DNA from: CATOSP01 sp965216155
Lineage (GTDB): Bacteria; Chloroflexota; Dehalococcoidia; Lucifugimonadales; UBA3495
Direction of reading: 5' to 3'
Length of the DNA stretch: 64,000 nt
Assembly: GCA_965216155.1 (NCBI GenBank)
Contig: CBDCFD010000007.1
Span: 1,240,001 to 1,304,000, forward strand
Shown here one piece after another: positions 33,463-43,121 of the stretch (its first letter is position 1; every line of letters starts with the position of its first letter). Under the pieces are notes generated by a model that did no database searches, was not told the DNA's origin, and worked only from the letters and a program-made list of their open reading frames with translations. A program made the position numbers and the translations under genes.

Positions 33463-35439
33463 ATGAGTGGCCGGAGCAACTGGTACTCCGATCACCCACC
33501 CGCCTGCACCTGCGCGGACTGCTCCCGGGCCAGACCCAGGGGCAGGCGACAGAGTCGTCCTGTCAGCCAGACCCCGGGGGCCAGGGGCAAGCAATCGACG
33601 CGTGTAGGCAGCCAGATTATCAGGCGACGAAGGAGGCTGGGCGCGTGGCTGTGGAAGTCCTCTGTCCTGATAATTATCCTGGTTGTGATTGCAGGCGCAG
33701 CCGCGTACCACCAAGGCTATGTCAAGATTGGCGTCAATACGGAGGGGATAAAGCAGAGACTTGGCATCCTACCGGAACCTAATTCCTCCCCGAATAACCA
33801 GGTAGCAGGCGTAATTCTTACTCGTGAGATTAATACAGCCAGGGAGTCTCCGACTGGCCTCGCCTCCGAAAAGCAAGAACCTGCACCGGCCCCAATACCA
33901 ACAAGTCCACCCGCCACCCTGCAAAAACCCGAACCAATTACAACGCCGACAGACCTTCCCGCGAACCTGTCCACGCTGCGAACGGCACCCCCAACGTCAG
34001 AGCCAACTGCTACGCTGACCCCGGTCCCGACCGCCATGCCCAGCCCCACACCTGCGCCGGTTATTATTCCGGCCCAGGTCACGAATGTTTCCTTTGTGGG
34101 CGCCGCCGGTTACACTCTGTCCCTAAAGCTTACTGATATCCCGGAGGGCGACAGCGAGGAACACCTGAGAACGATAGTATCTTATGGGGACGGGACAACC
34201 GACGAGGCGATTACGCAATTCATCCAGAAATCGAACGTCGATTACTTTGGAAAGGTGGTAGTTGACCGGGACAGGGTGCAACATCCCGACCTCCAATGGG
34301 TCAGAGACCATATCATTGTCGAGATTCTTTTGGAAACAGCAGGTAATCTAGGCCAAGCCGCCGCGCCAGCGCCAACAACCGCGCCTAAGCTCATGCCGGC
34401 TCTCCGTACTACTCCTGCACCCGACTTGCGGCATGGCGGCGGCAAGCAGTACATGCTGAAACTGATTAACGCCGAGCGCGAGAAGGCCGGCGTCCCTCCG
34501 GTGGTCCTAGGTGACAACCATGCCGCCCAATTGCACGCCGAAATCTCCCTCGAGAATTGTGTTTCGTCCCACTGGGGCATCGACGGCCTCAAGCCGTACA
34601 TGCGCTATAGCCTGGCTGGCGGCTACCAATCCAACGGCGAAAATGCGAGTGGTTCAAGCTACTGTATCAAGGCGTCCGATGGCTACCGCGCCCTAGGCAG
34701 TATCGAGGCGGAGATTCGAGAAACGATGGAAGGCTGGATGGACAGTCCCGGCCATCGGCGCAACATCCTCGACAGGTGGCACAAGAAGATCAATATCGGT
34801 CTGGCATGGGACCGCTACAACATCGTGGCAGTCCAGCACTTCGAGGGCGATTACGTCGAATACTACCGGCTGCCGACCATCGTAAACGACATTCTGACCC
34901 TGGCCGGTGAGACGAAGAATGGTGCCCGGTTCGCTGACGATAGAAGCCTTGGAGTGCAAGTCTATTACGACACCCCGCCGCGCGGCCTGACCAGGGGGCA
35001 AGTTGCACGAACTTACTGCTACGGCTCAGGCAGGCTTGTCGCCGAACTGTGGGAACCGCTCACAGGGGGCTGGTACTATGAAGAAAATGAGTACAATACA
35101 ACCTACCGGCCCTGCCCTGACCCTTACGAGGTAAGCTCCGATGCTCCGGAGCCCGAGTGTCCCCCCGAAGCGAACGATATGTGGCAGAAGACATACAACG
35201 CTAGCCGGTCACGGACAGACCAATCCATCACCGTGCCGTGGATTACCGCATCAGAGTGGAAGGCCAAGGGCGGAACCTTTGCCGTGACCGCCGACCTGAG
35301 CGACGTTTTGAGCGAGCATGGCGACGGCGTATACACGCTCTTGCTGTGGAGTAATATAAACGGAGAGGATGTGGTTGTTTCCCAGCACTCCATCTTCCAC
35401 GGTGTGACGCCGCCTGGCTCCTACTCTGTCAACCGATGA
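33463..35439 (+). CDS. Membrane-anchored CAP (SCP/PR-1) domain protein
   Basis: This 658-residue protein has a cytoplasmic start with a CTCADC cysteine cluster and basic residues, then a membrane helix (SVLIIILVVIAGAAAYHQGY, about residues 66-85). A Pro/Thr-rich linker of about 120 residues and a domain with GDGTTDE follow. The CAP domain begins at KQYMLKLINAEREKAGVPPV and includes HAEISLENCVSSHWG, GENASGSSYC and MDSPGHRRNIL, with the usual His and Glu. The C-terminal 200 residues hold a Cys-containing beta domain. Function outside the cell is unknown. Confidence 0.85.
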   Translation: MSGRSNWYSDHPPACTCADCSRARPRGRRQSRPVSQTPGARGKQSTRVGSQIIRRRRRLGAWLWKSSVLIIILVVIAGAAAYHQGYVKIGVNTEGIKQRLGILPEPNSSPNNQVAGVILTREINTARESPTGLASEKQEPAPAPIPTSPPATLQKPEPITTPTDLPANLSTLRTAPPTSEPTATLTPVPTAMPSPTPAPVIIPAQVTNVSFVGAAGYTLSLKLTDIPEGDSEEHLRTIVSYGDGTTDEAITQFIQKSNVDYFGKVVVDRDRVQHPDLQWVRDHIIVEILLETAGNLGQAAAPAPTTAPKLMPALRTTPAPDLRHGGGKQYMLKLINAEREKAGVPPVVLGDNHAAQLHAEISLENCVSSHWGIDGLKPYMRYSLAGGYQSNGENASGSSYCIKASDGYRALGSIEAEIRETMEGWMDSPGHRRNILDRWHKKINIGLAWDRYNIVAVQHFEGDYVEYYRLPTIVNDILTLAGETKNGARFADDRSLGVQVYYDTPPRGLTRGQVARTYCYGSGRLVAELWEPLTGGWYYEENEYNTTYRPCPDPYEVSSDAPEPECPPEANDMWQKTYNASRSRTDQSITVPWITASEWKAKGGTFAVTADLSDVLSEHGDGVYTLLLWSNINGEDVVVSQHSIFHGVTPPGSYSVNR

Positions 35440-35452
35440 TCCCAGAAGTGTC

Positions 35453-36463
35453 GTGATGATCGCCAAATACGACGAATACCAACAGGCCGTGGACGAAGAA
35501 CTAAGGGCGGTCTTCGAGTCCCGCGGGGGGTTCTTGTACGATGTGCTCCGGTATCATCTTGGTTGGGTCGATCAACAAGGAACGCCCGCAGATTACCCAC
35601 CCCCGCTCCACTTCCAGGCTTTACTTTCACTACTAGCTTGCGAGGCGGTGTCGGGAGATTACCGTTTCGCCCTGCCCGCCGCGGCCGCCGTCGAGTTGGT
35701 CTACAACTTCACGCTGGTACACGGTGATGTCCAGTCAAACAGGTCTGGGAACGAGGACCGACCCAGCATATGGTGGATTTGGGGACCCGCCCAGGCCATC
35801 AACGCAGGCGACGGCTTGCACGCCCTGGGGCGCACAACTATAATGCGCCTCGCCCGGTGGGACGTGCCTCCAGAACGCATTTTGAACGCCATGCAGTCAT
35901 TGGACCAGGCCTGCCTCACCGTCTGCGAAGGCCAGTATATGGAGCTGGAATTCCAGGACCAGCTATCGGTAAGCAGCCAGTCCTATTTGGACATGGTAAG
36001 CAGAAAGACCGGGGCGTTGGCCGCCTGCGCCGCTGAATTGGGGGCGCTGGCCGCCGGAGCCTCCCAAGAAGTCTGCGGCGTTTTTTCAACGATGGGCAAT
36101 CAGTTGGGCATGGCCTGGCAAATCGGCCAGGACATTCTGGAGCTGTGGGGTGAGCGGGGCGACGGCATGACCACGGCCAACGTACTTAACAAGAAGAAGA
36201 GCCTGCCCCTGATTTACGCCATGGAAACGGCGCCGGTGGCGGCGAAGCGGGAGTTGGGCTCTATATATATGAAGCGAGTGCTCCAACCAGAGGACGTGTC
36301 CCGGCTCGTCGAAATACTTGACGGTGTCGACGCCAGGACGTTCGCGCGGGACCGTTCCAGCGAGTTGGCGCGGGATGCGCTGGCCTCACTCGCCGTGTCC
36401 GGCCTCCCTCAAGAGCGGATAGCTCCGCTTCGCCAGTTCTCCGAGTGGGCGTTGGAGGGATAG
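35453..36463 (+). CDS. Isoprenyl diphosphate synthase homologue with altered Asp motifs
   Basis: This 336-residue protein aligns in layout with polyprenyl synthetases. The first aspartate-rich motif, normally HDDxxD, reads VHGDVQSN. The later RPSIWWIWGPAQAINAGDGL matches the RPTVW..WG..QAINAGD segment of the family. The second motif, normally QDDxxG or DDILD, reads GMAWQIGQDILELWG. KKKSLPLIYAM matches the KKSLP segment. The loss of metal-binding aspartates suggests altered chemistry or a regulatory role. ATG at 35456 is as likely a start as GTG at 35453. Confidence 0.8.
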   Translation: MMIAKYDEYQQAVDEELRAVFESRGGFLYDVLRYHLGWVDQQGTPADYPPPLHFQALLSLLACEAVSGDYRFALPAAAAVELVYNFTLVHGDVQSNRSGNEDRPSIWWIWGPAQAINAGDGLHALGRTTIMRLARWDVPPERILNAMQSLDQACLTVCEGQYMELEFQDQLSVSSQSYLDMVSRKTGALAACAAELGALAAGASQEVCGVFSTMGNQLGMAWQIGQDILELWGERGDGMTTANVLNKKKSLPLIYAMETAPVAAKRELGSIYMKRVLQPEDVSRLVEILDGVDARTFARDRSSELARDALASLAVSGLPQERIAPLRQFSEWALEG

Positions 36464-36467
36464 TTCC

Positions 36468-37664
36468 TTGGTCAAACGAGCCCTTTCCGGTCTGGAGGTC
36501 AACGGAAAACGTGTCCTGGTCCGCGTGGACTTCAATATCCCCATTGAACAGGGAATCGAAGCCATTGCCGCCTACGACCAGCGGCTGCGGGCCACGCTGC
36601 CGACAATTCGGTACCTCGTCGAGCGGGATTGCAAGGTGGTGCTGTGCTCCCATTTGGGTCGGCCCGCCGGTAAGGAATCCGAGGAGCTGCGCCTTGCCCC
36701 GGTGGGCGACAGGCTCGCAGAGCTGTTGGGCCAGCCGGTGACGAGTCTACAAGACTGTATTGGGCCGGATGTGGCCGCCTCTGTAGACGCGATGCAGCCA
36801 CGGAGCGTAGTCCTACTGGAAAACCTGCGCTTCCACCCCGGAGAAGAGGCCAACGACGCCGAGTTCGCGGCGGCCCTGTCTTCACTGGCCGATTGTTTCG
36901 TCATGGACGCATTTGCCGTGGCCCACCGGGCGCACGCTTCCACGGTGGGAGCGCCAGCCGTTCTGCCTTCGGCCATGGGACTGCTGGTGCAACGCGAGGT
37001 GGAGTCAATGGGCCGGGCACTGGAAAGTCCGGAGCGCCCGCTGGCCGCGCTCATGGGCGGCGCCAAGGTCAGCGACAAGATATTGGTCCTGGAAAACCTG
37101 TTGGACCGGCTTGACCGGCTCTACATCGGCGGGGGGATGTCGGTCACCTTCCTGAACGCCATGGGTAAGCAGACGGGTGCATCCTCTATTGAAGAGGACC
37201 GGCTGGACTTCGCCAGAGAGATCATGGAGAAGCTAGGGCAGCGGGGGATAGAACTCCACCTGCCGCAAGACCTGGTGGCCGCCAGCGAGTTCGGGGCAGA
37301 CCCTCCCGACGTGCGGACGGTACCGGCGGACGGCGTGCCAGAAGACTGGTATATCATGGACATCGGGCCAGAGGCTTCCAGATCGTTTTCCGGTTCCCTC
37401 GGCGAGTGCAAGACCATTATCTGGAACGGACCTATGGGCGTGTTCGAGATGCCGCGGTTCAGCCAGGGCACCCGGGTCGTGGCCCACGCCATCGCCGATG
37501 CTACCGGGGTTACCAGCGTCGTTGGAGGCGGGTCCACGGCGGAAGCCGTCGAAGAACTCGGACTAATGGACCAGATGACTCACGTGTCCACCGGTGGCGG
37601 CGCGTCACTGGAGTTTCTTGAGGGCAAGGAACTGCCCGGCATAGCCTCGCTTCCGGACGCTTGA
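36468..37664 (+). CDS. pgk: Phosphoglycerate kinase
   Basis: This 398-residue glycolytic enzyme has RVLVRVDFNIPIE, CSHLGRPAG, LLENLRFHPGEEAND, GGAKVSDKI and IWNGPMGVFE. The end VVGGGSTAEAV is the nucleotide-binding Gly-rich loop. Translation starts with TTG at 36468, four bases after the previous stop. It leads a set with apgM and tpiA. Confidence 0.95.
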   Translation: MVKRALSGLEVNGKRVLVRVDFNIPIEQGIEAIAAYDQRLRATLPTIRYLVERDCKVVLCSHLGRPAGKESEELRLAPVGDRLAELLGQPVTSLQDCIGPDVAASVDAMQPRSVVLLENLRFHPGEEANDAEFAAALSSLADCFVMDAFAVAHRAHASTVGAPAVLPSAMGLLVQREVESMGRALESPERPLAALMGGAKVSDKILVLENLLDRLDRLYIGGGMSVTFLNAMGKQTGASSIEEDRLDFAREIMEKLGQRGIELHLPQDLVAASEFGADPPDVRTVPADGVPEDWYIMDIGPEASRSFSGSLGECKTIIWNGPMGVFEMPRFSQGTRVVAHAIADATGVTSVVGGGSTAEAVEELGLMDQMTHVSTGGGASLEFLEGKELPGIASLPDA

Positions 37665-37718
37665 TATGGCGGGGACTCGCACCTCTAGTTTACATAACAA
37701 AAGCGTAAGGGTGAGAAT

Positions 37719-38924
37719 ATGATCGACGAAGAGCTATTTAAGGACTGTTACGTCTCGACAACTTCGAAGATAGTATTGCTCGTCGTTGATGGCCTCGGTG
37801 GTCTTGCCCACCCCGGCACCGGCCTGTCGGAGCTGGAGACGGCCCAGTTGCCCAACCTGGACGCGATGGCGCGGGAGAGCGCCTGCGGGCTCACCACTCC
37901 GGTTGTCCCCGGTGTGGCCCCCGGCAGCGGCCCAGGCCACCTGGCCCTGTTTGGCTACGACCCCTTGAAGCACATTATCGGGCGCGGGGCGCTTGAAGCT
38001 CTGGGCATCGACGTTGACCTGCAACCGGGTGACGTCGCCGCCAGGGGCAACTTCTGCACCGTGGATGCCGACGGGTTACTGGTCGACCGCCGCGCGGGCC
38101 GCATACCAACGGAACTGAGTGCGTCGCTGTGCCACAGGTTGGACCAGATCGAGGTCGAAGGCGCGCAATTGGACGTGTTTCCGGTGCAGGACTACAGGTT
38201 TGTTCTGCGGCTGAGAGGCGAAGGGCTCTCCGAGGCGATCACCGAGACTGATCCCCAAATCACTGGAGTCTCCGATTTGGAGGTCCAACCGATTACCCCG
38301 GAGGCGCGGAAGACGGCGGATATGGTCAACAGCTTCGTGACCCAGGCGCGGCAACTGCTGGCCGAGGAAGAGCGGGGAAACATGGTCCTGCTTCGCGGGT
38401 TCGCCCAACTCCCGGCCCTGCCCCCGATGGGAGACGTCTACCAGCTAAACCCCGCGGGGATCGCCGCATATCCCATGTACCGGGGTCTTGCCACAGTCGC
38501 GGGTATGAATGTTATCCCGACCGGACATTCTTTCGGTGACGAAGTGCAGACCCTCCACCAGCGTTACCAGGACCACGATTTCTTCTTCATCCACTACAAA
38601 CCCGCCGACGCCGCCGGAGAGGACGGCGACTTCGACGCCAAAGTCAAGTGCCTGGAAGACCTGGACCCGTTCATCCCGCAGATTCGAGAGCTGAATCCCG
38701 ACGTATTTATGGTCGCGGGCGACCACTCGACCCCCGCGGTTATGGCCGCCCATAGCTGGCACCCAGTGCCCTTCATGCTGAATTCCCGCCTTACCAGGGG
38801 AGAGGGCATCGAAGGGTTCAATGAAAGGGCGTGCGGACGAGGGTCCATCGGTCATATCCCGGCCATTAACGTCATGCTCCTTGCCCTGTCTCACGCGGGC
38901 AAGCTGACCAAGTATGGTCCCTAG
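37719..38924 (+). CDS. apgM: 2,3-Bisphosphoglycerate-independent phosphoglycerate mutase, archaeal type
   Basis: This 401-residue metalloenzyme of the alkaline phosphatase superfamily interconverts 3- and 2-phosphoglycerate. The metal- and phosphate-binding region reads LLVVDGLGGLAHPGTGLSEL, followed by PGSGPGHLALFGYDP. HYKPADAAGEDGDFDAKVKC and MVAGDHSTPAVMAAHSWHPV carry further metal ligands. The short archaeal form is typical of Chloroflexota and archaea. Confidence 0.93.
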   Translation: MIDEELFKDCYVSTTSKIVLLVVDGLGGLAHPGTGLSELETAQLPNLDAMARESACGLTTPVVPGVAPGSGPGHLALFGYDPLKHIIGRGALEALGIDVDLQPGDVAARGNFCTVDADGLLVDRRAGRIPTELSASLCHRLDQIEVEGAQLDVFPVQDYRFVLRLRGEGLSEAITETDPQITGVSDLEVQPITPEARKTADMVNSFVTQARQLLAEEERGNMVLLRGFAQLPALPPMGDVYQLNPAGIAAYPMYRGLATVAGMNVIPTGHSFGDEVQTLHQRYQDHDFFFIHYKPADAAGEDGDFDAKVKCLEDLDPFIPQIRELNPDVFMVAGDHSTPAVMAAHSWHPVPFMLNSRLTRGEGIEGFNERACGRGSIGHIPAINVMLLALSHAGKLTKYGP

Positions 38925-38958
38925 CACAGGACAGACAGCAGCATTTTAGGATAGCGTT

Positions 38959-39717
38959 ATGCCAACACCTGTAGTTGCCGGAAACTGGAAAATGAACACG
39001 ACCCTCGACGAGGCGGCCAGATTGGCCTCGGAGGTGAGGGCTGGCGTGACTCCCGGCTCCGGCTGTGACGTTATCCTTTGCCCTCCGTTCATCTCATTGC
39101 AGGCGGTGGCCAACGCCGTGGCGGGCTCACCGGTATCTGTCGGGGCGCAAAACATGCACGCTGAAGCTTCCGGGGCCTTTACCGGTGAGGTGTCCCCTTC
39201 CATGCTACAGGGACTGTGCGAGTATGTGATTCTCGGACACTCGGAACGGCGGCAGCTTTTTGGCGAGACCGACGAGGCGGTCAACCTCAAGGTCAAAGCG
39301 GCCTTCGGGTCCTCCTTGCGGCCCATTTTGTGTGTGGGAGAAACACTGGAGCAGCGGGAGGCTGGGGATGCCGCAGCTGTGGTTGGCGCACAGCTACGGG
39401 GCGGCCTGGATAGCATAGATGACATAACTGGACTAATCGTAGCGTACGAACCCGTATGGGCCATCGGGACGGGCCAGGCCGCGACTCCTGAAATAGCCGC
39501 TGAGATAATGGGAGGTGCGGTCCAGGAAACCCTGATCGCCTTGTTTGGCGGGGCGGCGTCGGAGGTACCTCTATTGTACGGTGGCAGCGTAAACCCCGGA
39601 AACGCCGCCAACTTCGCCGCTCAGGACAGCATCCACGGCGCGTTGGTCGGCGGAGCGAGCTTGCAGGCGGACCAATTCCTCCAGGTTGTGCAGGCGACCG
39701 CCAAGGCGAAGGGTTAG
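38959..39717 (+). CDS. tpiA: Triosephosphate isomerase
   Basis: This 252-residue enzyme has GNWKMN near the start, the catalytic His in YVILGHSERRQLF, the catalytic Glu in VAYEPVWAIGTGQAAT and the phosphate loop LLYGGSVNPGNAA. It follows apgM, giving a glycolytic set pgk-apgM-tpiA. Confidence 0.96.
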   Translation: MPTPVVAGNWKMNTTLDEAARLASEVRAGVTPGSGCDVILCPPFISLQAVANAVAGSPVSVGAQNMHAEASGAFTGEVSPSMLQGLCEYVILGHSERRQLFGETDEAVNLKVKAAFGSSLRPILCVGETLEQREAGDAAAVVGAQLRGGLDSIDDITGLIVAYEPVWAIGTGQAATPEIAAEIMGGAVQETLIALFGGAASEVPLLYGGSVNPGNAANFAAQDSIHGALVGGASLQADQFLQVVQATAKAKG

Positions 39718-39811
39718 CAAGATTCCTCGCGTCTCGTGCTGATTTCCTTGACCGAGACCCGCATCAAGCACCATATCTCCCATCCCACCGGGTGCCCTCC
39801 GGTAACCTGAT

Positions 39812-40756
39812 ATGCCCAATCAGCCCTCTCCACTGGTCTGTATCGTAGGCCCCACCGCCGTGGGCAAGACCCAATTGGCCGTGGGCTTGGGCCGAAAGTT
39901 CGGCGGCGAGGTCATCAACGCCGACAGCCGGCAGGTGTACCGGTACATGGAGATCGGGACGGCCAAGCCTACCGCCTCAGAGCGGGGCCAGGTAACCCAT
40001 CACCTCTTGGACATCCTCAACCCTGACCAGGACTTCGGCCTGGGCTGTTTCTTAGGGCTTGCCCGCGAGCGGGTGGAAGACTGCCGAGACAGGGGGATGC
40101 TGCCGTTGGTAGCCGGTGGCACAGGTCAATACGTCTGGGCGCTCGTAGAGGGCTGGCGTGTGCCTCATGTCCCTCCCGATCCCGCATTCAGGGCCGAGAA
40201 AGAGCGCGAAGCGGAAGAGTTCGGCCCGGAATTCCTGTACGAAGAGCTTCGCCGGGTGAGTCCGGACCGTGCGTCCCAGATCGACTACCGGAACGTCCGC
40301 CGGGTGATCCGGGCACTAGAAATCTCCCGGACAGACCTGGGGCCTAAGCCGCGCAAGTCCAGGTCTGAAGACGGCTCCGGCGGCGCATTGGTAGTTGGCC
40401 TCACCACGGAAAGACAGGAGTTGTACCGGCGCATCGACCAGCGAGTCGACCGCATGATGGAGGCCGGATTTCTAAACGAGGTCATTGAACTGGCGAACAG
40501 GGGATACGCGATGGGGCGCGGCCCGCTTGCCTCTCCTGGATACCGCGAGTTGGGGCAGCATCTCGCTGGAGAAATCTCGCTGGACGAGGCGGTACAGCGC
40601 ACAAAGTACCAGACCCACCGGCTGGCCCGCCGCCAGTACACTTGGTTCAAGCTGGGCGACCCTCGTATTCGCTGGTTGGACGCTGCATCGAAAGACCTGG
40701 AGGCTGAGGCTTCGGCCTTGCTTGAAGCGGGCTTGGCTCGGACCGGCCTGTGTTAA
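39812..40756 (+). CDS. miaA: tRNA dimethylallyltransferase
   Basis: This 314-residue enzyme adds a dimethylallyl group to A37 of tRNAs reading UNN codons. Motifs are the P loop GPTAVGKTQLA, NADSRQVYRYMEIGTAKPT, the tRNA-contact segment YRNVRRVIRALEI and YQTHRLARRQYTWFK. The prenyl donor would come from isoprenoid synthesis. Confidence 0.94.
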   Translation: MPNQPSPLVCIVGPTAVGKTQLAVGLGRKFGGEVINADSRQVYRYMEIGTAKPTASERGQVTHHLLDILNPDQDFGLGCFLGLARERVEDCRDRGMLPLVAGGTGQYVWALVEGWRVPHVPPDPAFRAEKEREAEEFGPEFLYEELRRVSPDRASQIDYRNVRRVIRALEISRTDLGPKPRKSRSEDGSGGALVVGLTTERQELYRRIDQRVDRMMEAGFLNEVIELANRGYAMGRGPLASPGYRELGQHLAGEISLDEAVQRTKYQTHRLARRQYTWFKLGDPRIRWLDAASKDLEAEASALLEAGLARTGLC

Positions 40757-40786
40757 AATGGCCCGGAGACCTCACCGGAGAATCTG

Positions 40787-41644
40787 ATGAAATTCACAAA
40801 AATGCACGGGACAGGCAACGACTACGTCTACATCGACGCCCGAGGCGTGGAAGCCGACTGGCCGGAGATTTCCAAGGCCATGAGCGACCGCCATTTTGGC
40901 ATCGGTAGCGACGGCCTGATCCTAATCCTGGAATCCGACGTGGCCGACGCCAGGATGAGGATGTTCAACGCCGACGGCTCCGAAGGCGAGATGTGCGGCA
41001 ACGGGATCCGCTGCTTCGCCAAATACGCGATAGAACGGGATATCGTTGCGCCGGGGTCCGATAGCCTGGCGGTGGAAACGCTGGCGGGAGTGCGCAACAT
41101 CGTACCTACGTACTCCGGAGGCAAGATCACCGGGGCAAGAGTTTCGATGGGGGCTCCTATTTTGGCTCCCGGCGAGATTCCCGTAGTCCTTGAGTCCGGC
41201 GGCGCTGCGGGACCCGGCCCCGTGCTGAATTACCCATTCACAATGGACGGTCTGGAGCTACCACTGAGTTTCGTTTCAATGGGCAACCCCCACGCCGTCA
41301 CGTTCATAGAGCAACCGGTGGGAGAGTTCCCGCTGCACACGGTCGGCCCAAAGGTAGAGCATCACTCAATTTTTCCCCGGAGGGTCAATTTCGAGATAGT
41401 CAACGTGGATAGCCCTGGAAAACTGACCGCCCGCGTCTGGGAGCGGGGTTCGGGCGAGACAATGGCTTGCGGCACCGGGGCCTGCGCCATAGCGGTGGCG
41501 GCGCGATTGAACGGCATTTGCGAAGACACGGTTGACATAACATTGCCGGGCGGCACATTGCATATTGAGTGGGATGGGCATAGCGAGGTGTTTATGGAGG
41601 GTCCCGCGGTAGAAGTATTCTCCGGGGAATGGGCCGTTTCGTGA
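40787..41644 (+). CDS. dapF: Diaminopimelate epimerase
   Basis: This 285-residue enzyme converts LL-DAP to meso-DAP. The two catalytic cysteines lie in GEMCGNGIRCFAKYA and MACGTGACAIAVAA. KMHGTGNDYVYIDA opens the protein, and SMGNPHAVTF is also conserved. With dapL further on, it indicates the aminotransferase route to lysine and peptidoglycan. Confidence 0.95.
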   Translation: MKFTKMHGTGNDYVYIDARGVEADWPEISKAMSDRHFGIGSDGLILILESDVADARMRMFNADGSEGEMCGNGIRCFAKYAIERDIVAPGSDSLAVETLAGVRNIVPTYSGGKITGARVSMGAPILAPGEIPVVLESGGAAGPGPVLNYPFTMDGLELPLSFVSMGNPHAVTFIEQPVGEFPLHTVGPKVEHHSIFPRRVNFEIVNVDSPGKLTARVWERGSGETMACGTGACAIAVAARLNGICEDTVDITLPGGTLHIEWDGHSEVFMEGPAVEVFSGEWAVS

Positions 41645-42213
41645 GCACTCAAACAGAAAGGATCACCTTCGACGAATGGCGGGCGATGCCGGAGACCAAG
41701 CAGCGTTACGAAATCGTCGATGGAGTGATGATAATAGCTGCGGTTCCCAGTGCAGACCACCAATGGCTTTCGGGCGAGATGTACTGGAAACTGCGAGACT
41801 TCGTCGAACCAAGAAGATTGGGGGTTGCCCTGTTCGCGCCCCTGAACTTGTTAATCCAACGGGAGCCGCTACGCACCCGCCAGCCGGACGTCCTCTATCT
41901 CAGCGCGGAACGGACCGGGATCAGAGGGCGTCGGGAATTGCGCGGTATACAGGTGTTGGACGTAGCGCCTGATATCGTCGTCGAAGTCTTGTCTCCAAGC
42001 AACTCGCGGCGAGACATACAGGAGAAACTTGAGGACTACAGGCGGTTGGGTGTATTGGAGTGCTGGCTGATGAGTCCCGAAGCCGAGACTGTCGAAGTCG
42101 TGGAGCTTTCCCCGGTCGGCATGGTCACGGTCAAGGTATCCGGCTCGAATGAGACCTTGATATCGGCTCGGCTTGAAGGGTTCGCGCTGCCGCTACAAGA
42201 AATTTTTGAGTAG
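41629..42213 (+). CDS. Uma2-family putative restriction endonuclease-like protein
   Basis: This 194-residue protein matches the DUF820/Uma2 family with a PD-(D/E)XK-type fold: YEIVDGVMII, QPDVLYLSAE, APDIVVEVLSPSNSRRD and KLEDYRRLGVLECWL. The D...EV-type core is intact. It overlaps the end of dapF; GTG at 41641 is an alternative start, sharing GTGA with the dapF stop. Biological targets of Uma2 proteins are not known. The next gene is a close paralogue. Confidence 0.85.
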   Translation: MGRFVSTQTERITFDEWRAMPETKQRYEIVDGVMIIAAVPSADHQWLSGEMYWKLRDFVEPRRLGVALFAPLNLLIQREPLRTRQPDVLYLSAERTGIRGRRELRGIQVLDVAPDIVVEVLSPSNSRRDIQEKLEDYRRLGVLECWLMSPEAETVEVVELSPVGMVTVKVSGSNETLISARLEGFALPLQEIFE

Positions 42214-42221
42214 GTTAACCC

Positions 42222-42800
42222 ATGACCAGTATCAGGACCGCAAAGCTCACCTATGAGTCGTGGCTGGCGCTGCCGGAGACCAAGCAGCGGTACGAGATCG
42301 TCGATGGGGTAATGCTGATGGCTCCGGCTCCAACCTGGTATCACCAATGGATAATTTTGCGGCTGGCAATGCTGCTAGAGCAATTCGTGAATGAAAGGCA
42401 ATTGGGGGTCGTCCTGTTGGCCCCTGCCGACCTCATGATTCAGCAGGAGCCGCTTAGAGTCAGGCAACCGGACATTTTCTTCGTCAACGGGGAACGGACA
42501 GGAATCTGCAGCGCCGCGGACCTCTTAGACTTGGAGCATCCCCCGGAAGTCGCGCCCGACCTCGTGGTAGAAGTTCTGTCTCCTAGTAACACGCGCCGGG
42601 GCATACAGGCCCGTCTGCATGACTACCGGCAAGTGGGTGCCCTGGAGTGCTGGCTCGTGAGTCCAGATGCCAAGACGGTGGAAGTCGTGAGATTGTCCGT
42701 CAACGGCATCACGACGGCGGCAGTTTACGGCGTCGATGATACGCTGCAATCGGAAGTCCTCCAAGGGTTCCAATTGCCCCTGAAGGACGTTTTTGGCTAA
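42222..42800 (+). CDS. Uma2-family protein, tandem paralogue
   Basis: This 192-residue paralogue of the preceding gene keeps the pattern LPETKQRYEIVDGVMLMAPA, RQPDIFFVN, APDLVVEVLSPSNTRRG and LHDYRQVGALECWLVSPDA. The two are clearly related in both N-terminal and catalytic parts, suggesting a tandem duplication that has since diverged. Confidence 0.85.
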   Translation: MTSIRTAKLTYESWLALPETKQRYEIVDGVMLMAPAPTWYHQWIILRLAMLLEQFVNERQLGVVLLAPADLMIQQEPLRVRQPDIFFVNGERTGICSAADLLDLEHPPEVAPDLVVEVLSPSNTRRGIQARLHDYRQVGALECWLVSPDAKTVEVVRLSVNGITTAAVYGVDDTLQSEVLQGFQLPLKDVFG

Positions 42801-42857
42801 CCGAGTTTACCCGCAACTAGCCATGCCACATCTTCTGATGATTCGGGAGACCTATCC

Positions 42858-43121
42858 ATGAAGCTCTACAAGCTGCCGATAATATTATACGAACCCTCGG
42901 AGGAAACCAATGACATATACATGGCCGAGGTCCCGGTACTGCCAGGGTGCCGAGCTTGGGGAGAGACGGCTTCGGAAGCATTGGAGTACGTCAAGGGAGT
43001 GGCGGAAGCGTTTATCGAGTCGTACCAGGATAGAGAAATCCCGCTGCCTGAGAAAGTGAAAGCTCTGGCTATCGACACAACTGGGACAGCCATTCTTGGA
43101 GAGATCACCGTTGCAGCATGA
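42858..43121 (+). CDS. HicB-like antitoxin
   Basis: This 87-residue protein has the HicB partial RNase H-like fold: YMAEVPVLPGCRAWGETASE, then an amphipathic helix (ALEYVKGVAEAFIESYQD). No C-terminal DNA-binding domain is visible, so it is a short form. Its stop overlaps the start of the hicA-like gene by four bases (ATGA), the standard arrangement for the pair. Confidence 0.85.
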   Translation: MKLYKLPIILYEPSEETNDIYMAEVPVLPGCRAWGETASEALEYVKGVAEAFIESYQDREIPLPEKVKALAIDTTGTAILGEITVAA

